64,000 bases of DNA from Sipunculus nudus (Eukaryota; Annelida; Sipuncula; Golfingiida; Sipunculidae): assembly GCA_026874595.1 (NCBI GenBank), contig CM049306.1, positions 63,992,019 through 64,056,018 on the forward strand, in the 5' to 3' direction. The stretch's first letter is position 1. Every line of letters begins with the position of its first letter. The notes below the pieces were generated by a model that saw only the letters and a program-made list of their open reading frames with translations, did no database searches and was not told the origin of the DNA. The position numbers and the translations under genes are program-made. Below are positions 1 to 10,589 of the stretch, piece after piece.

Positions 1-1080
1 TATGAAGGAAATTAATGATAGACAAAGATGCAATTGATAATATTAATGTAGATTCCTACTGTGTCTTGTGTGTACATTGATGTGAAATTAGTCCAAAATG
101 AATATATTACATTTTTTTTTTTTAATATAAATAAAAGCCATAAAACCAGGTACTTATGATCATTATTTAAATATGTGAATTTTGTATATTCTGGATTCTC
201 AACATACGAATAAATTCCAGACATGGTGCGAATACTTTGCAATTGTATTTAAATACAAATATGAATATGTACTCATTTCAGTTATATTTCATTTGAAAAA
301 ATCATAAGATTCTCTTATTATTTTTAACGGCCCTGCTGTAATAAACATACACTTATTCTCATGGGCCCTACCCTAACTTCCCCCCCCCAAGCTCCCCCCC
401 CCCCCCCTCCCCACACACACCACCACCTTACCTATTATATTGCAATACATGGTTTGTTATTGTCAGCTGTATTTCTTTAAATGTAAAGCTGTTTTTGATC
501 CAATGTGCACAACTTTTCTTGAAATATTAATTCAAGAAGTAATCCAAGAGATGCCACGTTGATCTGATGTAACATTTTAAAGAAATTTTTTCCTTTTAAA
601 TAATTAAACAAAATATAATTTAACCCATCAGTAGGCATAATTTGATAATATATGAAGCAAATCATGGATAATTAAGGTGCAATATAAATTGTGAAACCTG
701 GAGTGTTATTTTCATATATAGTATTGCTTTGCAAAATCAAATATATTTTATAAAAAATATATATATATATATATATATCTGTGTGCATAATTTGATGTTA
801 CCTGACTAAATTAAGTATAAATGTTGATGCAATTTAGATTTGTGAATCAATTCAAATATTCAGATATATATGATATACTGCAAATATATAGTAAAATTTA
901 TAAACTTAAAAAAAATGACTTAACAAAAGAAAAAATAGGATCATATGCAAATATTTGTTCATTATTTTCCTGTCTCAGTAGAATGGAAATTAAAGTTATT
1001 TGCTTTGTTTCCATCACTCTGCCTGTTTTTAAATATTTTAAATAATTTCTTTTAAATTTAATGTTATCCTTTATGTATAT
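1..1080 (+). repeat. Dispersed AT-rich repeat, family A body without ends
   Basis: No gene is visible. Stretches here recur elsewhere in the window: the part around 125-180 matches 37980-38040, and 430-700 matches 43015-43270 with substitutions and small gaps. Two C-runs (380-388 and 394-407) precede a CACACCACC motif, which is also seen after the C-runs at 3834 and 37519. The short open frames are interrupted and show no protein similarity I recognise. Confidence 0.6.
758..778. repeat. (AT)n microsatellite
   Basis: A pure alternating AT run of about 20 bases lies inside the family A body. Confidence 0.9.
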
Positions 1081-1305
1081 GCAGAGGTGCTGTAACTCCC
1101 ACCAGTCCCTCAAGGCACCATTGAATTTTATTCCGTATTCTGTATTAATATCCATAGGTGTTGCAACTCTGGACGTATTTTTCCGAAACTTACACAAATT
1201 ATCGGGTTACATGTGAACTGGTGCCTAACCAAGTGACTTTGACCTCTGACCTTTCCTCTCTGCCCAGCGTCCGTTTGTGTGTCTGTTTCCACACATAAAC
1301 CCACA

Positions 1306-2535
1306 TATCTCAGGAACCGTTTGACCAATCAGGATAAAATTTTTACACAAATGTAGCCCTGGGATAGCTTTATAACATACACAAAAAAAGGTGGTGCCAC
1401 CTGCAACCATGTTTGCACAGTGTCCATCTGTTCATCTGCATTGGGTTAAAATCACTCATATCTCTGCAGTGGTTTGACTAATTCACCTAAAATTCGGCAT
1501 GCGTATACATCCTAGATAGCTTTCTTGATTTTATGACAGGTGGCGCCACCTACATTCACATTAACGCTGCAGACATCCAAGCTCTTATCTCGGTAACTGT
1601 TTGACCAATCAGGAAAAAATTTTGCACAAATGTAGCCCTTGGAAAGCTTTATAACATACACAAAAATGGTGGCGCCACCTGCAGCCATTTTTGCACAGCG
1701 TCCATCTGTTTGTCTGTCTTAGGTTAAAATCACTCATATCTCTGCAGTGGTTTGACTAAATTACCTGAAATTCGGCATGGGTATACATCCCGCATAGCTT
1801 TCTTGATTTTATGACAGGTGGCGCCACCTATATTCAAGTTAACGCTGTAGACATCCATGCTTATATCTCCGGACTCGGTCAACCAATCAGGAAAAAAATT
1901 TTACACTAATGTAGCCCTTGGATAGCTTTATAACATACACAAAAATGGTGGCACCACCTGCAGCCATTTTTGCACAGCGTCCATCTGTTTGTCTGCCTTG
2001 GGTTAAAATCACGCATATCTCTGCAGTGGTTTGACCAAATTACCTGTAATTCGACATGCGTATACATCCTGGATAGCTTTCTTGATTTTATGACAGGTGG
2101 CACCACCTACATTCACGTACACGCTGCAGACATTAATGCTTATATCTCCGGACTCGTTTGACCAATCAGGAAAAAAAATTTACACAAATGTAGCCCTTGG
2201 ATAGCTTTATAACATACACAAAAATGGTGGCGCCACCTGCAGCCATATTTACACAGCGTCCATCTGTTTGTCTGCCTTAGGTTAAAATCACTCCTATCTC
2301 TGCAGTGGTTTGACTTTTCCACATGAAATTTTGCATGTGTATACATCTTGGATGGTTTCTCGTTCAAATAACAGGTGGGGCCACCTACAATCATGTTTAT
2401 GTGGCAGAGATCCATTCTAATATGTAACACATGTAACTCTATTTCCCCTTGCCACTCAATCCATGCCTCACTTCACCTGTCCTTCTCTGATTTTGGCAGA
2501 TACACGTAGTCGCTTGTCGACTACCCGTATTCTAG
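1306..2535 (+). mobile_element. Family B element: ~280-bp tandem array with Helitron-like 3' end
   Basis: Four tandem units begin near 1306, 1589, 1863 and 2143, each with the phrase TTTGACCAATCAGG. Each unit holds two copies or near-copies of the palindrome GGTGGCGCCACC, one followed by TGCAGCC and one by TACATTC. After the array a non-repeated tail (about 2420-2535) recurs at 48510-48627 and 55492-55608. The tail ends in a hairpin and CTAG. No coding capacity is seen, so this would be a non-autonomous element. The 5' end is not defined; 1085-1305 is related flanking repeat. The Helitron assignment is inference from the terminus. Confidence 0.65.
2506..2535 (+). other. Helitron-like 3' terminus: hairpin plus CTAG
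   Basis: A perfect 7-bp stem, GTAGTCG/CGACTAC with loop CTTGT (2506-2524), is followed by seven bases and then CTAG (2532-2535) and TT. Helitrons end in CTRR preceded by a short hairpin and insert before a T. In the copies at 48594-48627 and 55575-55608 the stem is partly eroded but CTAG is kept. Confidence 0.6.
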
Positions 2536-2965
2536 TTACACAGTGCATATGCTTTAGCTTATGTCAATTATTCTATAATTTAGAGGTCCATTTCAGCAGG
2601 GCCATTTTCTCTTAGCTTTTCAATTGGTAATATACTTGAAAAACCAAAAGAAATAAAAATATTTTGCATTTACTAATATTTTCCAAAATTCAGCTGAGCG
2701 ACGTGACCCATGGGTCCCTTGTTTATTGGCCTGAAATAGTGCTTGTCCATAGATCTTGGATAACCCCCTTCATGTTTAATACTGGTGGCACCATTTGCAA
2801 TAGTTTTTGTGTGGCGACCAATGGAACATTGGCTGTAGTTGAAAATTGCTCATATCTGAGGAATTATTCAATCTGTTGGTCTGCAATTTGGCATGTACAT
2901 CAATCTTGGAGAGTTTTTTTCATCAACCAGACAGGTGGCACCACCTACCTTACCATTATAATAGT
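2536..2965 (+). repeat. Family A tail followed by a diverged family B unit
   Basis: The sequence 2691-2721 is a family A 3' tail with the palindrome GACCCATGGGTC at 2705-2716 and then CCTTG. From about 2723 to 2965 one diverged family B-like unit follows, with GGTGGCACCA near 2787 and GGTGGCACCACC near 2934. The open frame across it is not protein-like. Confidence 0.6.
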
Positions 2966-3160
2966 ATAAATTAATCCCCTTTTCTCAAGAGTGATTCACC
3001 ATATTGGCCCCCATTTAATTAGTGAAAAACATTGTTTCTCAATTTGATAGATGGAAGACCATGGTTGCCTGCCAAGTGTCAGTATGTGCAGCTGAAAGTT
3101 GGGCCTATACTTAAAGGAGTTGGCCCATGTTCAAATTTTTACGCATTTTTTTCCCTATTT

Positions 3161-3921
3161 TTAGCTCAGCTGACTATAAGTCATCATATAGCATACTGGA
3201 CTTTGTAAAAAATCAGGAAAAATATTTGCTCAGTTAACATGAAAATATTGAAGCTAGAGACTTTTTTTCCAAGTATATAACTTTGTTTATTTAAGATTTA
3301 GTTGTATACCCAAAATTAGATCTGAATTTTGTAAACTTTTTAAGTTATGCATAAAAATAAAATCAGTACCTTAAATTTTCCCCAACTTTAAATATGGCAC
3401 ATTTTTTTCCTATGAGTACTGTTGATTTAATTTTTACAGCATGTAAACTTACATATTTTATTTGTTTAAATCTTAAATTTAAAAATAAAAGCTTGAAAAT
3501 AAGGCTAGTTATTGATTTGTTTCTTGAGGCTATATGTTAGTCACCTGCTTTTGGCCAAACTATCTTAAGAATTATTCTAAAGATTTTGATTAAAAGGCTT
3601 CTATGTCAGCTTGAAAAAAATGTGTTTTAGCCAAAGTCTTTCAGTATGTGCAAACAGTTAACCAACAGGCCAAGATTGTGTCTGTATCTATAAATAAGTA
3701 TAAATAAAGTTGAAATAACTTCGATATGCTGTATGTGTATGGATTTAAGCTAATAAAGTCTGAAATTTGAAAGCAACTTATATATTCAGTTGTGTAATAT
3801 TGCAGATGTTAAACTTTAGTCCCATCATTCCATCCCCCCCCCCCCCCACACACACACACCACCACCACCAAGTCCTTCAAGGTCAACTACAGATAAGCAC
3901 AGTGAACCATGGGTCCCTTGT
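3161..3921 (+). mobile_element. Short, internally deleted family A element
   Basis: It opens with TTAGCTCAGCTGAC (3161-3174) and closes with a decayed tail, AACCATGGGTCCCTTG, ending near 3920. The interior (3190-3500) matches 42475-42800 of the longer element at 42116-43989, with the first ~350 bases of that element missing. A C-run (3834-3847) and CACCACCACCAAGTCC precede the tail. It is flanked by T-runs. No coding capacity. Confidence 0.6.
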
Positions 3922-4525
3922 TTTCTTTATTTTTAGGACTTTCAGAGATGCAGTCGTCCATTAACAGGGTACAAATTGTGACCATTCAAACTAGAATCTT
4001 CTCATTTAACATCCGTGGAGGTCTATGGAAAATCTCCTTGGAAACCTGAAATTAGGCCTCTAATACCCTTATACTTCATGCCATCTAGGGCTTATAAAAC
4101 CCCTCATTATAATTGAAAATTTGTACAAAACCTCCAGTTTCTGAACAACTAATGCATTCATCACCATGTTTGATTGCATGCACATTCATCATTGAGTGTT
4201 TCATCAGTTCCTGCAGACTGGTGGCACCATCTGGATTTTTTCAAATTTTTATGAATTTTTTTTAATTTTTATTTTTGAGACCTTCAAAGATGCAGTTGTC
4301 TGTTAACAGGGCCCAAATCGTAACAGTTGCACCTAGAATCTTCTAACTCAACATCCAGGAAGAAATAAACAGCCTTTAAATTTATATTTTTGAGACCTTT
4401 AAAGATGCGGTTGTCTGTTAACAGGGCCCAAATCGTAACAGTTGTAAATAGAATCTTATAACTTGACATTCAGGGAGGTCCATGAAAAATCTGCTTCGAA
4501 ACCTGAAATTAGGTCTCTGTTACCC
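3922..4525 (+). repeat. Family A-related repeats, including tandem ~110-bp subunits
   Basis: This is diverged family A sequence containing AACAGGGC-CAAAT-GTAAC motifs. From about 4272 two tandem subunits share GAGACCTTCAAAGATGC, GTTAACAGGGCCCAAATCG and TAACAGTTG. They are joined by AGGAAGAAATAAACAGCCTT, a string that also occurs in the NUAK exon at about 5806-5826. Confidence 0.55.
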
Positions 4526-4812
4526 ATATATGGTGAATATAAGTAAGACTTGACAACTATAAAATTGATTCCCCTGTTCTGTTTAGATGATTGAACTGAA
4601 TAAAAAGATTACATTTATAATTAACAAATTTAAAATAGCTCCTATTGATGTAAATATACTACATTACAATGGAAGATGCAGCAGGCCTCATTAAACACCT
4701 ATTGACTGTAAACCCATGTAAAAGAGCATTAGTGAATGAGGCAGCACACCATTGGTGGGTGAACTTAGGCTACAAACACACTCCCATCTATGAGGAAGAA
4801 ATAAACAGCCTT
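4526..4812 (+). pseudogene. Truncated copy of the NUAK last-exon start
   Basis: This segment matches 5540-5826 without gaps at a constant offset of 1014 bases. I count about eight differences in 287 bases. It carries 150 bases of the upstream intron end and the first 137 bases of the exon, encoding the end of the kinase domain (HWWVNLGYKH and on to EEEINS). The acceptor CAATTGCAG has become CAATGGAAG, so the AG is kept but in a poorer context. One missense change turns KRASV into KRALV. At the right breakpoint the frame runs into TTTAA, giving INSL-stop. It could be a dead exon fragment or an alternative short terminal exon. Transcript evidence would decide. Confidence 0.8.
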
Positions 4813-5539
4813 TAAATTATTAATTTTTGAGACCTTCAAAGATGTGGTTATCTGTTAACAGGGCCCAAATCGTAACAGTTGCACCTAGAATCTTCTAACC
4901 TGACATCCAGGAAGAAATAAACAGCCTTTAAATTTTTATTTTTGAGACCTTCAAAGATGCGTTTGTCTGTTAACAGGGCCCAAATTGTAACAGTTTCACC
5001 TATAATCTTCTAACTTGACATCAAGGGAGGTCCATGAAAAATTGAAACCTGAAATTAGGTCTCTGTTACCCATGTCCTTTGAGCTATGCTTCAGTTGATT
5101 TGGGATACCAACTACAAAATTTCGCTTTCAGATGATAAAATTCCTTTTGTGAATGTCTTCCTGGACAGCTGAGCGTCATGACCCATGGCTCACTTGTTCT
5201 CAAGCCAAACTGAGCTGCACCAAATCAGCTCACTTTGGTTTAATAATATCTTGGCTGTGCCTCCTGATAAACCGGCTGGCTCGGTTTAATCTTAACTTGT
5301 CTGGCTGCGGGGCAAAATGGCAGCAAATTTTAATATGAATAGCAAGGCATTTCCATCTAATTTTGATCTCCATTTTCATATAAACTATTAGAATTTATCA
5401 AGGATTAAAAGATTTGTTACCAGAAACTACAGACAACAAACACATCAGTCTCATTATGTAGATATAATCAAGCTTGTAGTCATCAGTAGCCCATAGCTGT
5501 CCACTGGTCATTGCTTGCCCAGACAGAAAATAAGCTAAG
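4813..5539 (+). repeat. Second copy of the subrepeats, then a family A tail
   Basis: The sequence 4813-5078 repeats the two-subunit block of 4272-4525, including a third occurrence of the exon-derived linker near 4911-4930. A family A tail follows at 5167-5197 (ACCCATGGCTCACTTG, palindrome damaged). From 5200 to 5539 I see nothing recognisable; it is probably NUAK intron. Confidence 0.55.
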
Positions 5540-5689
5540 ATATATGGTGAATATAAGTATGACTTGACAACTATAAAATTGATCCCTCTGTTCTGTTCAG
5601 ATGATTGAACTGAATAAAAAGATTACATTTATAATTAACAAATTTAAAATAGCTCCTATTGATGTAACTATACTACATTACAATTGCAG

Positions 5690-7959
5690 ATGCAGCAGGC
5701 CTCATTAAACACCTATTGACTGTAAACCCATGTAAAAGAGCATCAGTGAATGAGGCAGCACACCATTGGTGGGTGAACTTAGGCTACAAACACACTCCCA
5801 TCTATGAGGAAGAAATAAACAGCCTTGTAAACGTCCACCACGTTGATCGCTCGGTCTCACTGGCACTCTCATCTGACAGTGACAGTGATTGGTTTGACAG
5901 GGTACAAGCTAATTCTTTGGACACTGTGTTAAGAGTAACATCTCCTCAAGGTATACTCAAAATGCCAACTGGTCTAACAAATTATGTCGTTCCTAATGAA
6001 AAAGGATTGTTACATCACAAGTCAACTGAGCAAAAATTGTCAGAATACAACAGTATAGATCTAGGATTGTCAAATCACAAGATCTCACAGCAAGGATTGT
6101 CATTTCATGTGGCCACAGACCTGAAATTAACAAATGGCAAAAGTACAGAGAAAAAATGGTCAGAACGCAAAGGTACAGAGAAAAGATTGTCAGAACGCAA
6201 AGGTACAGAGAAAAGATTGTCAGAACACAAAGGCACAGAGAAAAGATTGTCAGAACACAAATGTACAGAGAAAAGATTGACAGAACACAATGGTACAGAG
6301 AAAAGATTGTCAGAACACAAAGGTACAGAGAAAAGATTGTCAGAACACAAAGGCACAGAGAAAAGATTGTCAGAACACAAAGGCACAGAGAAAAGATTGT
6401 CAGAACACAAAGGTACAGAGAAAAGATTGTCAGAACACAAAGGTACAGTGAAAAGATTGTCACAACGCAAAGGTACAGAGAAAAAATTGTCAGAATCCAA
6501 AGGTACAGAGAAAAAATTGTCAGAATGCAAAGGTACAGAGAAAAGACTGTCAGAGTCCAAGGAGTTAGAATCTAGTCCATATCCTTCATCATGTTCTGTC
6601 ACTGAGTTCACAGCATTTTGCACTATATACAAACAGAGCAGCCAAGATGGTGATGAGGGCATAGTTTCCATGGACAATACAGCACAAGCAAGACCCAGGC
6701 TCTTCTCAAAGTCATATGAGTCGGTATTTGATGCCAAGAAGCAACCAAGAAAAAGTATCCTAAAAAATAAAAGTATGGAGGTCAAGCCTAATCTCTCCAT
6801 ACTGAGGGAACAATATAAAACAGATCTGAGTGACAGTGACTATTATTCAAAAGAACAGACTACAAGATTCCTACAGAGTCATGACTGCCACAGTGGCTTT
6901 GAGAAAGCTGCTGGAGCATCTAATGTAGAAAAAGCTACAGATTGTAATGATGACTTGAACATAGACTTGTATGATTTAAGTGACATTGAAGCTATCCTTG
7001 ATGATGATACTTATGCCAGTGATTTGCTGTCATTAAATGATGAGCAGGAAGAGGAAGTGCTGACTGACTACCTGGCAGTACCAGCTTCACAAGAACTCAA
7101 ATCAAGCACACCTATTAAATATAACAATGAAACACAGCTACCAGTACTCCTGAAGGTTCCACACAGCAAAGGGGCAGTACCGACAGTCCAGGAGGCCCCA
7201 CACAGCCTGGGGTCAATAGTCCAAGAGGCCCAACACAGCCTGGGGTCAGTAGTCCAAGAGGCCCAACACAGCCTAGGGTCAGTAGTCCAAGAGGCCCCAC
7301 ACAGCCTGGGGTCAATAGTCCAAGAGGCCCAACACAGCCTGGGGTCAGTAGTCCAAGAGGCCCAACACAGCCTAGGGTCAGTAGTCCAAGAGGCCCCACA
7401 CAGCCTGGGGTCAATAGTCCAAGAGGCCCAACACAGCCTGGGGTCAGTAGTCCAAGAGGCCCCACACAGCCTGGGGTCAATGGTCTGGGGGGCCCCAAAC
7501 AGTACAGAGTCTGTAGCCCAGATGGTCCCACACAGCAGGGAATCATTGTTTGACCATTCACAAACTAAAGGTATCTTAAACCACAAAGGCAAGAAAAATC
7601 AAAACCTTGATGTGCTGTCCAGGTCAGCTTCTCCTTCAGAGGATTTAGAACTATTTTGTAGTCATGACAACTGTGAACAGCAGAACAGCAACCTTGCAGT
7701 CAAGGACTGTTCAAGGTTAAACAGGCCAGAAATAGTTATCCTTAAGGATATTAACAGGGAAAATCACTGTTTGTCCCAGTACAACCTTGACAGCAATTTG
7801 TTCAGTATGCAGTGTTCGCTGCGAGATCAGTTGACAGAAAAATTAGATAAGTTGAACAAACCACACTGCAGCTTCCTAAGAGATAAAGGAAACCAACTCT
7901 TTGATCTGGTTGAAGCTAGGTCTGTTTACAAGAATACACTGCAGTTCTGTTCACAATAA
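5690..7959 (+). CDS. NUAK: NUAK family SNF1-like kinase, large C-terminal (last) exon
   Basis: This encodes about 756 residues of an AMPK-related kinase. The start is the AG acceptor at 5688-5689 (phase 1, completing an Asp codon). The open frame then reads GLIKHLLTVNPCKRAS and HHWWVNLGY, matching the end of the NUAK kinase domain (kinase subdomain XI). Counting from 5716, GILK is at residues 79-82, SILK at 347-350 and a third site, GILN, at 619-622; in vertebrate NUAK1 GILK motifs dock PP1beta-MYPT1. Two tandem repeat regions lie at residues 103-282 and 491-611. The C-terminus (ARSVYKNTLQFCSQ) resembles the NUAK1 end (VYKQALEICSKLN). The tail is about twice the human length. The catalytic exons are not in the window and must lie to the left, beyond an intron over 5 kb. 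The reading frame is intact throughout. Identification is from remembered family sequence. Confidence 0.88.
6022..6561 (+). repeat. Coding minisatellite 1 in NUAK, 30-bp unit
   Basis: Fourteen clear 30-bp units (6142-6561) encode variants of GTEKRLSEHK. Four older, diverged 10-residue units precede them (6022-6141: STEQKLSEYN, SIDLGLSNHK, ISQQGLSFHV, ATDLKLTNGK). The central units are nearly identical and the edge units differ (KKWSERK, VKRLSQRK, KKLSECK), as expected of recent homogenisation in the middle. Each unit offers one basic-X-Ser context (KRLS). The segment is highly charged and likely disordered. Confidence 0.93.
7186..7548 (+). repeat. Coding minisatellite 2 in NUAK, 33-bp unit
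   Basis: Nine good units (7186-7482) encode VQEA(P/Q)HSLGS(I/V), and two decayed units follow (VWGAPNSTESV, AQMVPHSRESL). The Pro/Gln variants follow the order P,Q,Q,P,Q,Q,P,Q,P, which suggests a 99-bp higher-order unit. The unit length is a multiple of three, so the frame is kept. Confidence 0.93.
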
Positions 7960-8590
7960 TGGCCAAATTATTGTGCTATTCAAGGAGAGTACTACATGGT
8001 CCAGTAGTGCTGAACACCATTCCATGTATATGAAACTGGTCTGAAAAATACTCAGATTAATTCTGCATAATATTTATCCCTCTGTCTTAGAACAGCATTG
8101 TGTGATAATGAAATATACATTTAGTTTGGGATGTGTTAGTTGTGAGCCCAGATCCAAGGAAACTTAGTAGCCTGCAAGGTATTGTATTAATGTATTCAGG
8201 AAATAATTGAATGTCTGTTTTCTGTGTAATTATATGGACAGTACCTAATTGATACAACTAATTCCATAATTTGCACATTGACAGACTGGAAAACAGAAGT
8301 ATCAACAGTATTGTACCTTATTTCATTAAAATTCTGTATGCTTATAATGATGTGCCATGCAGTAGGGCAGCCAGGTTGTTGGGTTTATTCATGTGCTGCA
8401 ATGTAGGACTGTGAGTGTGTTAGGTATTAAATACTAGATAATATATGACTAAACTTACGATAGTGGAGATGTAGGTAATTTCACAGTTTTTGTACTCATA
8501 AGGATAAAGGTATTAAAATTATAGATGCTTTGTTTCACTTGCTGGTTGCCTGATATTGCTTTGAAAAGATGCACTGTGAACATTCTTTAG
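7960..8590 (+). other. Probable NUAK 3' UTR
   Basis: This is low-repeat, AT-rich sequence after the TAA stop. No AATAAA is seen, but the variant ATTAAA occurs at 8325, 8426 and 8512. Family A-like repeat sequence starts around 8597, so the transcript probably ends before or near there. Confidence 0.45.
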
Positions 8591-8699
8591 TTTTCAGCCT
8601 AGCTGACTTATATCCTGTTGATTTAATTTTGACAGCATGTACACATAAAAATTTAATCTTTTAGAATCTGAATTCTAAAATATTCTGAATAGAATTTTT

Positions 8700-9172
8700 A
8701 TGCCCCCGCCACAAAGTGGCCGATAGTTTTACCCATGTCTGTCATTCCGTCCTTCCGTCATTCCGAAATCAAACAGTTGTAAGGACTTTTTTTTCGCAAT
8801 GCCTGCAGATATTGGCCTGATTTTTGGTATGTGGGCAGATAATGACCAGTTACAGATGGAGTTCGCGTTTTGTCCCGGTTGACCTACTTTTGACCATTTA
8901 ACGGCTCCTGAACATAGAAAATTTCATGAAAAATATAAATTTTCATGACAAATACACATGTACGGACTTTTTTTCACAATGCCTGCAGATATTGGCCTGA
9001 TTTTTGGTGTGTTGCTTGATAATGACCTGTTACAGATCGAGTTTGCATTTTGCCCTTGTTGACCTACTTTTGACCATATGACACCTCCTGAACTTATAAA
9101 ATTTTACAAAATTTAACAAATGTTTCTAATTTGCCCCAGGCTGGGGCATTCGTGTCGTTCGGACACATCTAG
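8700..9172 (+). mobile_element. Short element with hairpin head and hairpin-CTAG end
   Basis: It begins ATGCCCCC and the hairpin GCCAC-AAA-GTGGC (8708-8720). It holds an internal direct duplication around the phrase GCCTGCAGATATTGGCCTGA (two copies, about 8800 and 8980). It closes with TGCCCCAGGCTGGGGCA, then the stem GTGTC-GTTCG-GACAC (9152-9166), AT and CTAG (9169-9172) before TTTT. It has no coding capacity. The terminus suggests a rolling-circle (Helitron-like) origin; this is inference. Confidence 0.55.
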
Positions 9173-10589
9173 TTTTAAGACTCATTTGCATTGTCAAGCT
9201 CTAGGCAGTCATACTTATCTGAGTGTTTAAAATATTGCAATATTTTCCCAAAAACATTTGTTACACAAAATATTCCAATCATTATCTCAGACGAACTGTT
9301 AAACTGGTGACTGTGACCATGATCTTCAAGATCATATTAGGGAAAAAATAGGATTTCTTATTTATACCATAACTTTGGAAGTATGCATATTGATTACCTC
9401 CTTTTTTATACACAAATTTTTCCATATATGTTCTCATTGAGTCTGAAAACTGGTTACCTTAACCTTGATCTTTTTAGGTGAGATCTGCTGAAATATAGTT
9501 TATTTTCCCCCTCAACTTTGGAGATTGGGGCCCATAAGTAAACATCTGCATATTTTTGCAACTTCAAAAAAAAAGTCATTCTAGTTTACACATATTGACC
9601 ATGACTAGTTTTGTCAGTTCCTGATAAGTGGTGGCGCCACCCGTATTTTTTCTTATTTTTACGAATATTTTTCAATTTTTTTTACAATAAAATAACAACA
9701 ATCATGTCAGTTTCTCAGCTATGATTCCATCTAGTGTCCCAAAACCTGGTGTGTTTATTGATCACAAGTGGAAGCCCTATAGTGATCACCCTTTCTTGTC
9801 TGTTGGTTCATCTGTCTGTCTGTCCATCCGCACAAATTTGTTTCCAGATGATAACTCCAGATTTACATCTGTTTCAGACATGACTAACACATGAATGTCT
9901 GACTAACACATGATCATGTGATGGCGACATGGCCCACCATTAAAGAAAGAACATGTATGATTTTTGGGTCATGAGGTCAAAGGTCAAGGTCACAAGACTC
10001 ACTTATATAAAAAGATTATGGCTACATTTTAAGCCAAGCTTTTCATCCCAAACTTTCCATCTTGCACTTTTACCTGACTTGCCAGTAAGAGAGCATAAAT
10101 GAATTTTGGGTCACAAGGTCAAAGCCACAGGGGCCATCTGTTCACAAATTAGTTTCCAGATGATAACTCCAGTTTAGACTGACATATTTGTTTCAAACCT
10201 GACATATATGGCTCACCACTAAAGTAAGAACCTGGTTTATTTTAGGGTCCAGAGGTCATAGGTGAAGGTCACAGGAGCCATATCCATAAAATGATTGTGG
10301 ATGCAATATAAATCAAACTTTTCATCCTAAACTTTCCATCTTTCACATATGGCTTACTTGCCCAAAGTGGAAGAAATCTGTAGATTTTGAGGTTACCTGG
10401 TCAGAAGTCAAAGTCACTGGACCCGCATTTTTTAGAAGATTGATACAATAATCTAAATGCTGCAAGTTCACGGATAATACGTTCTAAGATTTTTTGGTCA
10501 CAAGGTCATTGGTCAACGTCACAGGACTGTCATTCATAAACATTTCTTTAAAAATATCCTTAGCGTCGAGACCCATGGGTCCCTAGTTA
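9173..10589 (+). repeat. Mixed dispersed repeats, family C units and a family A tail
   Basis: The sequence 9180-9770 is diverged dispersed repeat with one GGTGGCGCCACC near 9632. The sequence 9770-10560 holds three or four family C units with the phrase AAGGTCAAGGTCACA; one exact AGGTCAAAGGTCAAGGTCA lies at 9974-9992. A family A tail (GAGACCCATGGGTCCCTAG) ends at about 10586 and is followed directly by a family A head-like sequence. No gene. Confidence 0.6.

Noticed and set aside
6105-6800. Long open frames on the other frames of the NUAK repeat (minus strand 231 aa; 5993-6463 minus 156 aa; 6156-6575 plus 139 aa)
   Set aside because: A 30-bp unit without stops in several frames keeps all of them open. 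They carry no independent signal, and the sense frame has NUAK similarity on both sides.
7068-7592. Minus-strand frames of 174 and 148 aa across the second NUAK array
   Set aside because: Same reason: the 33-bp unit repeats stop-free frames. The sense frame is the conserved one.
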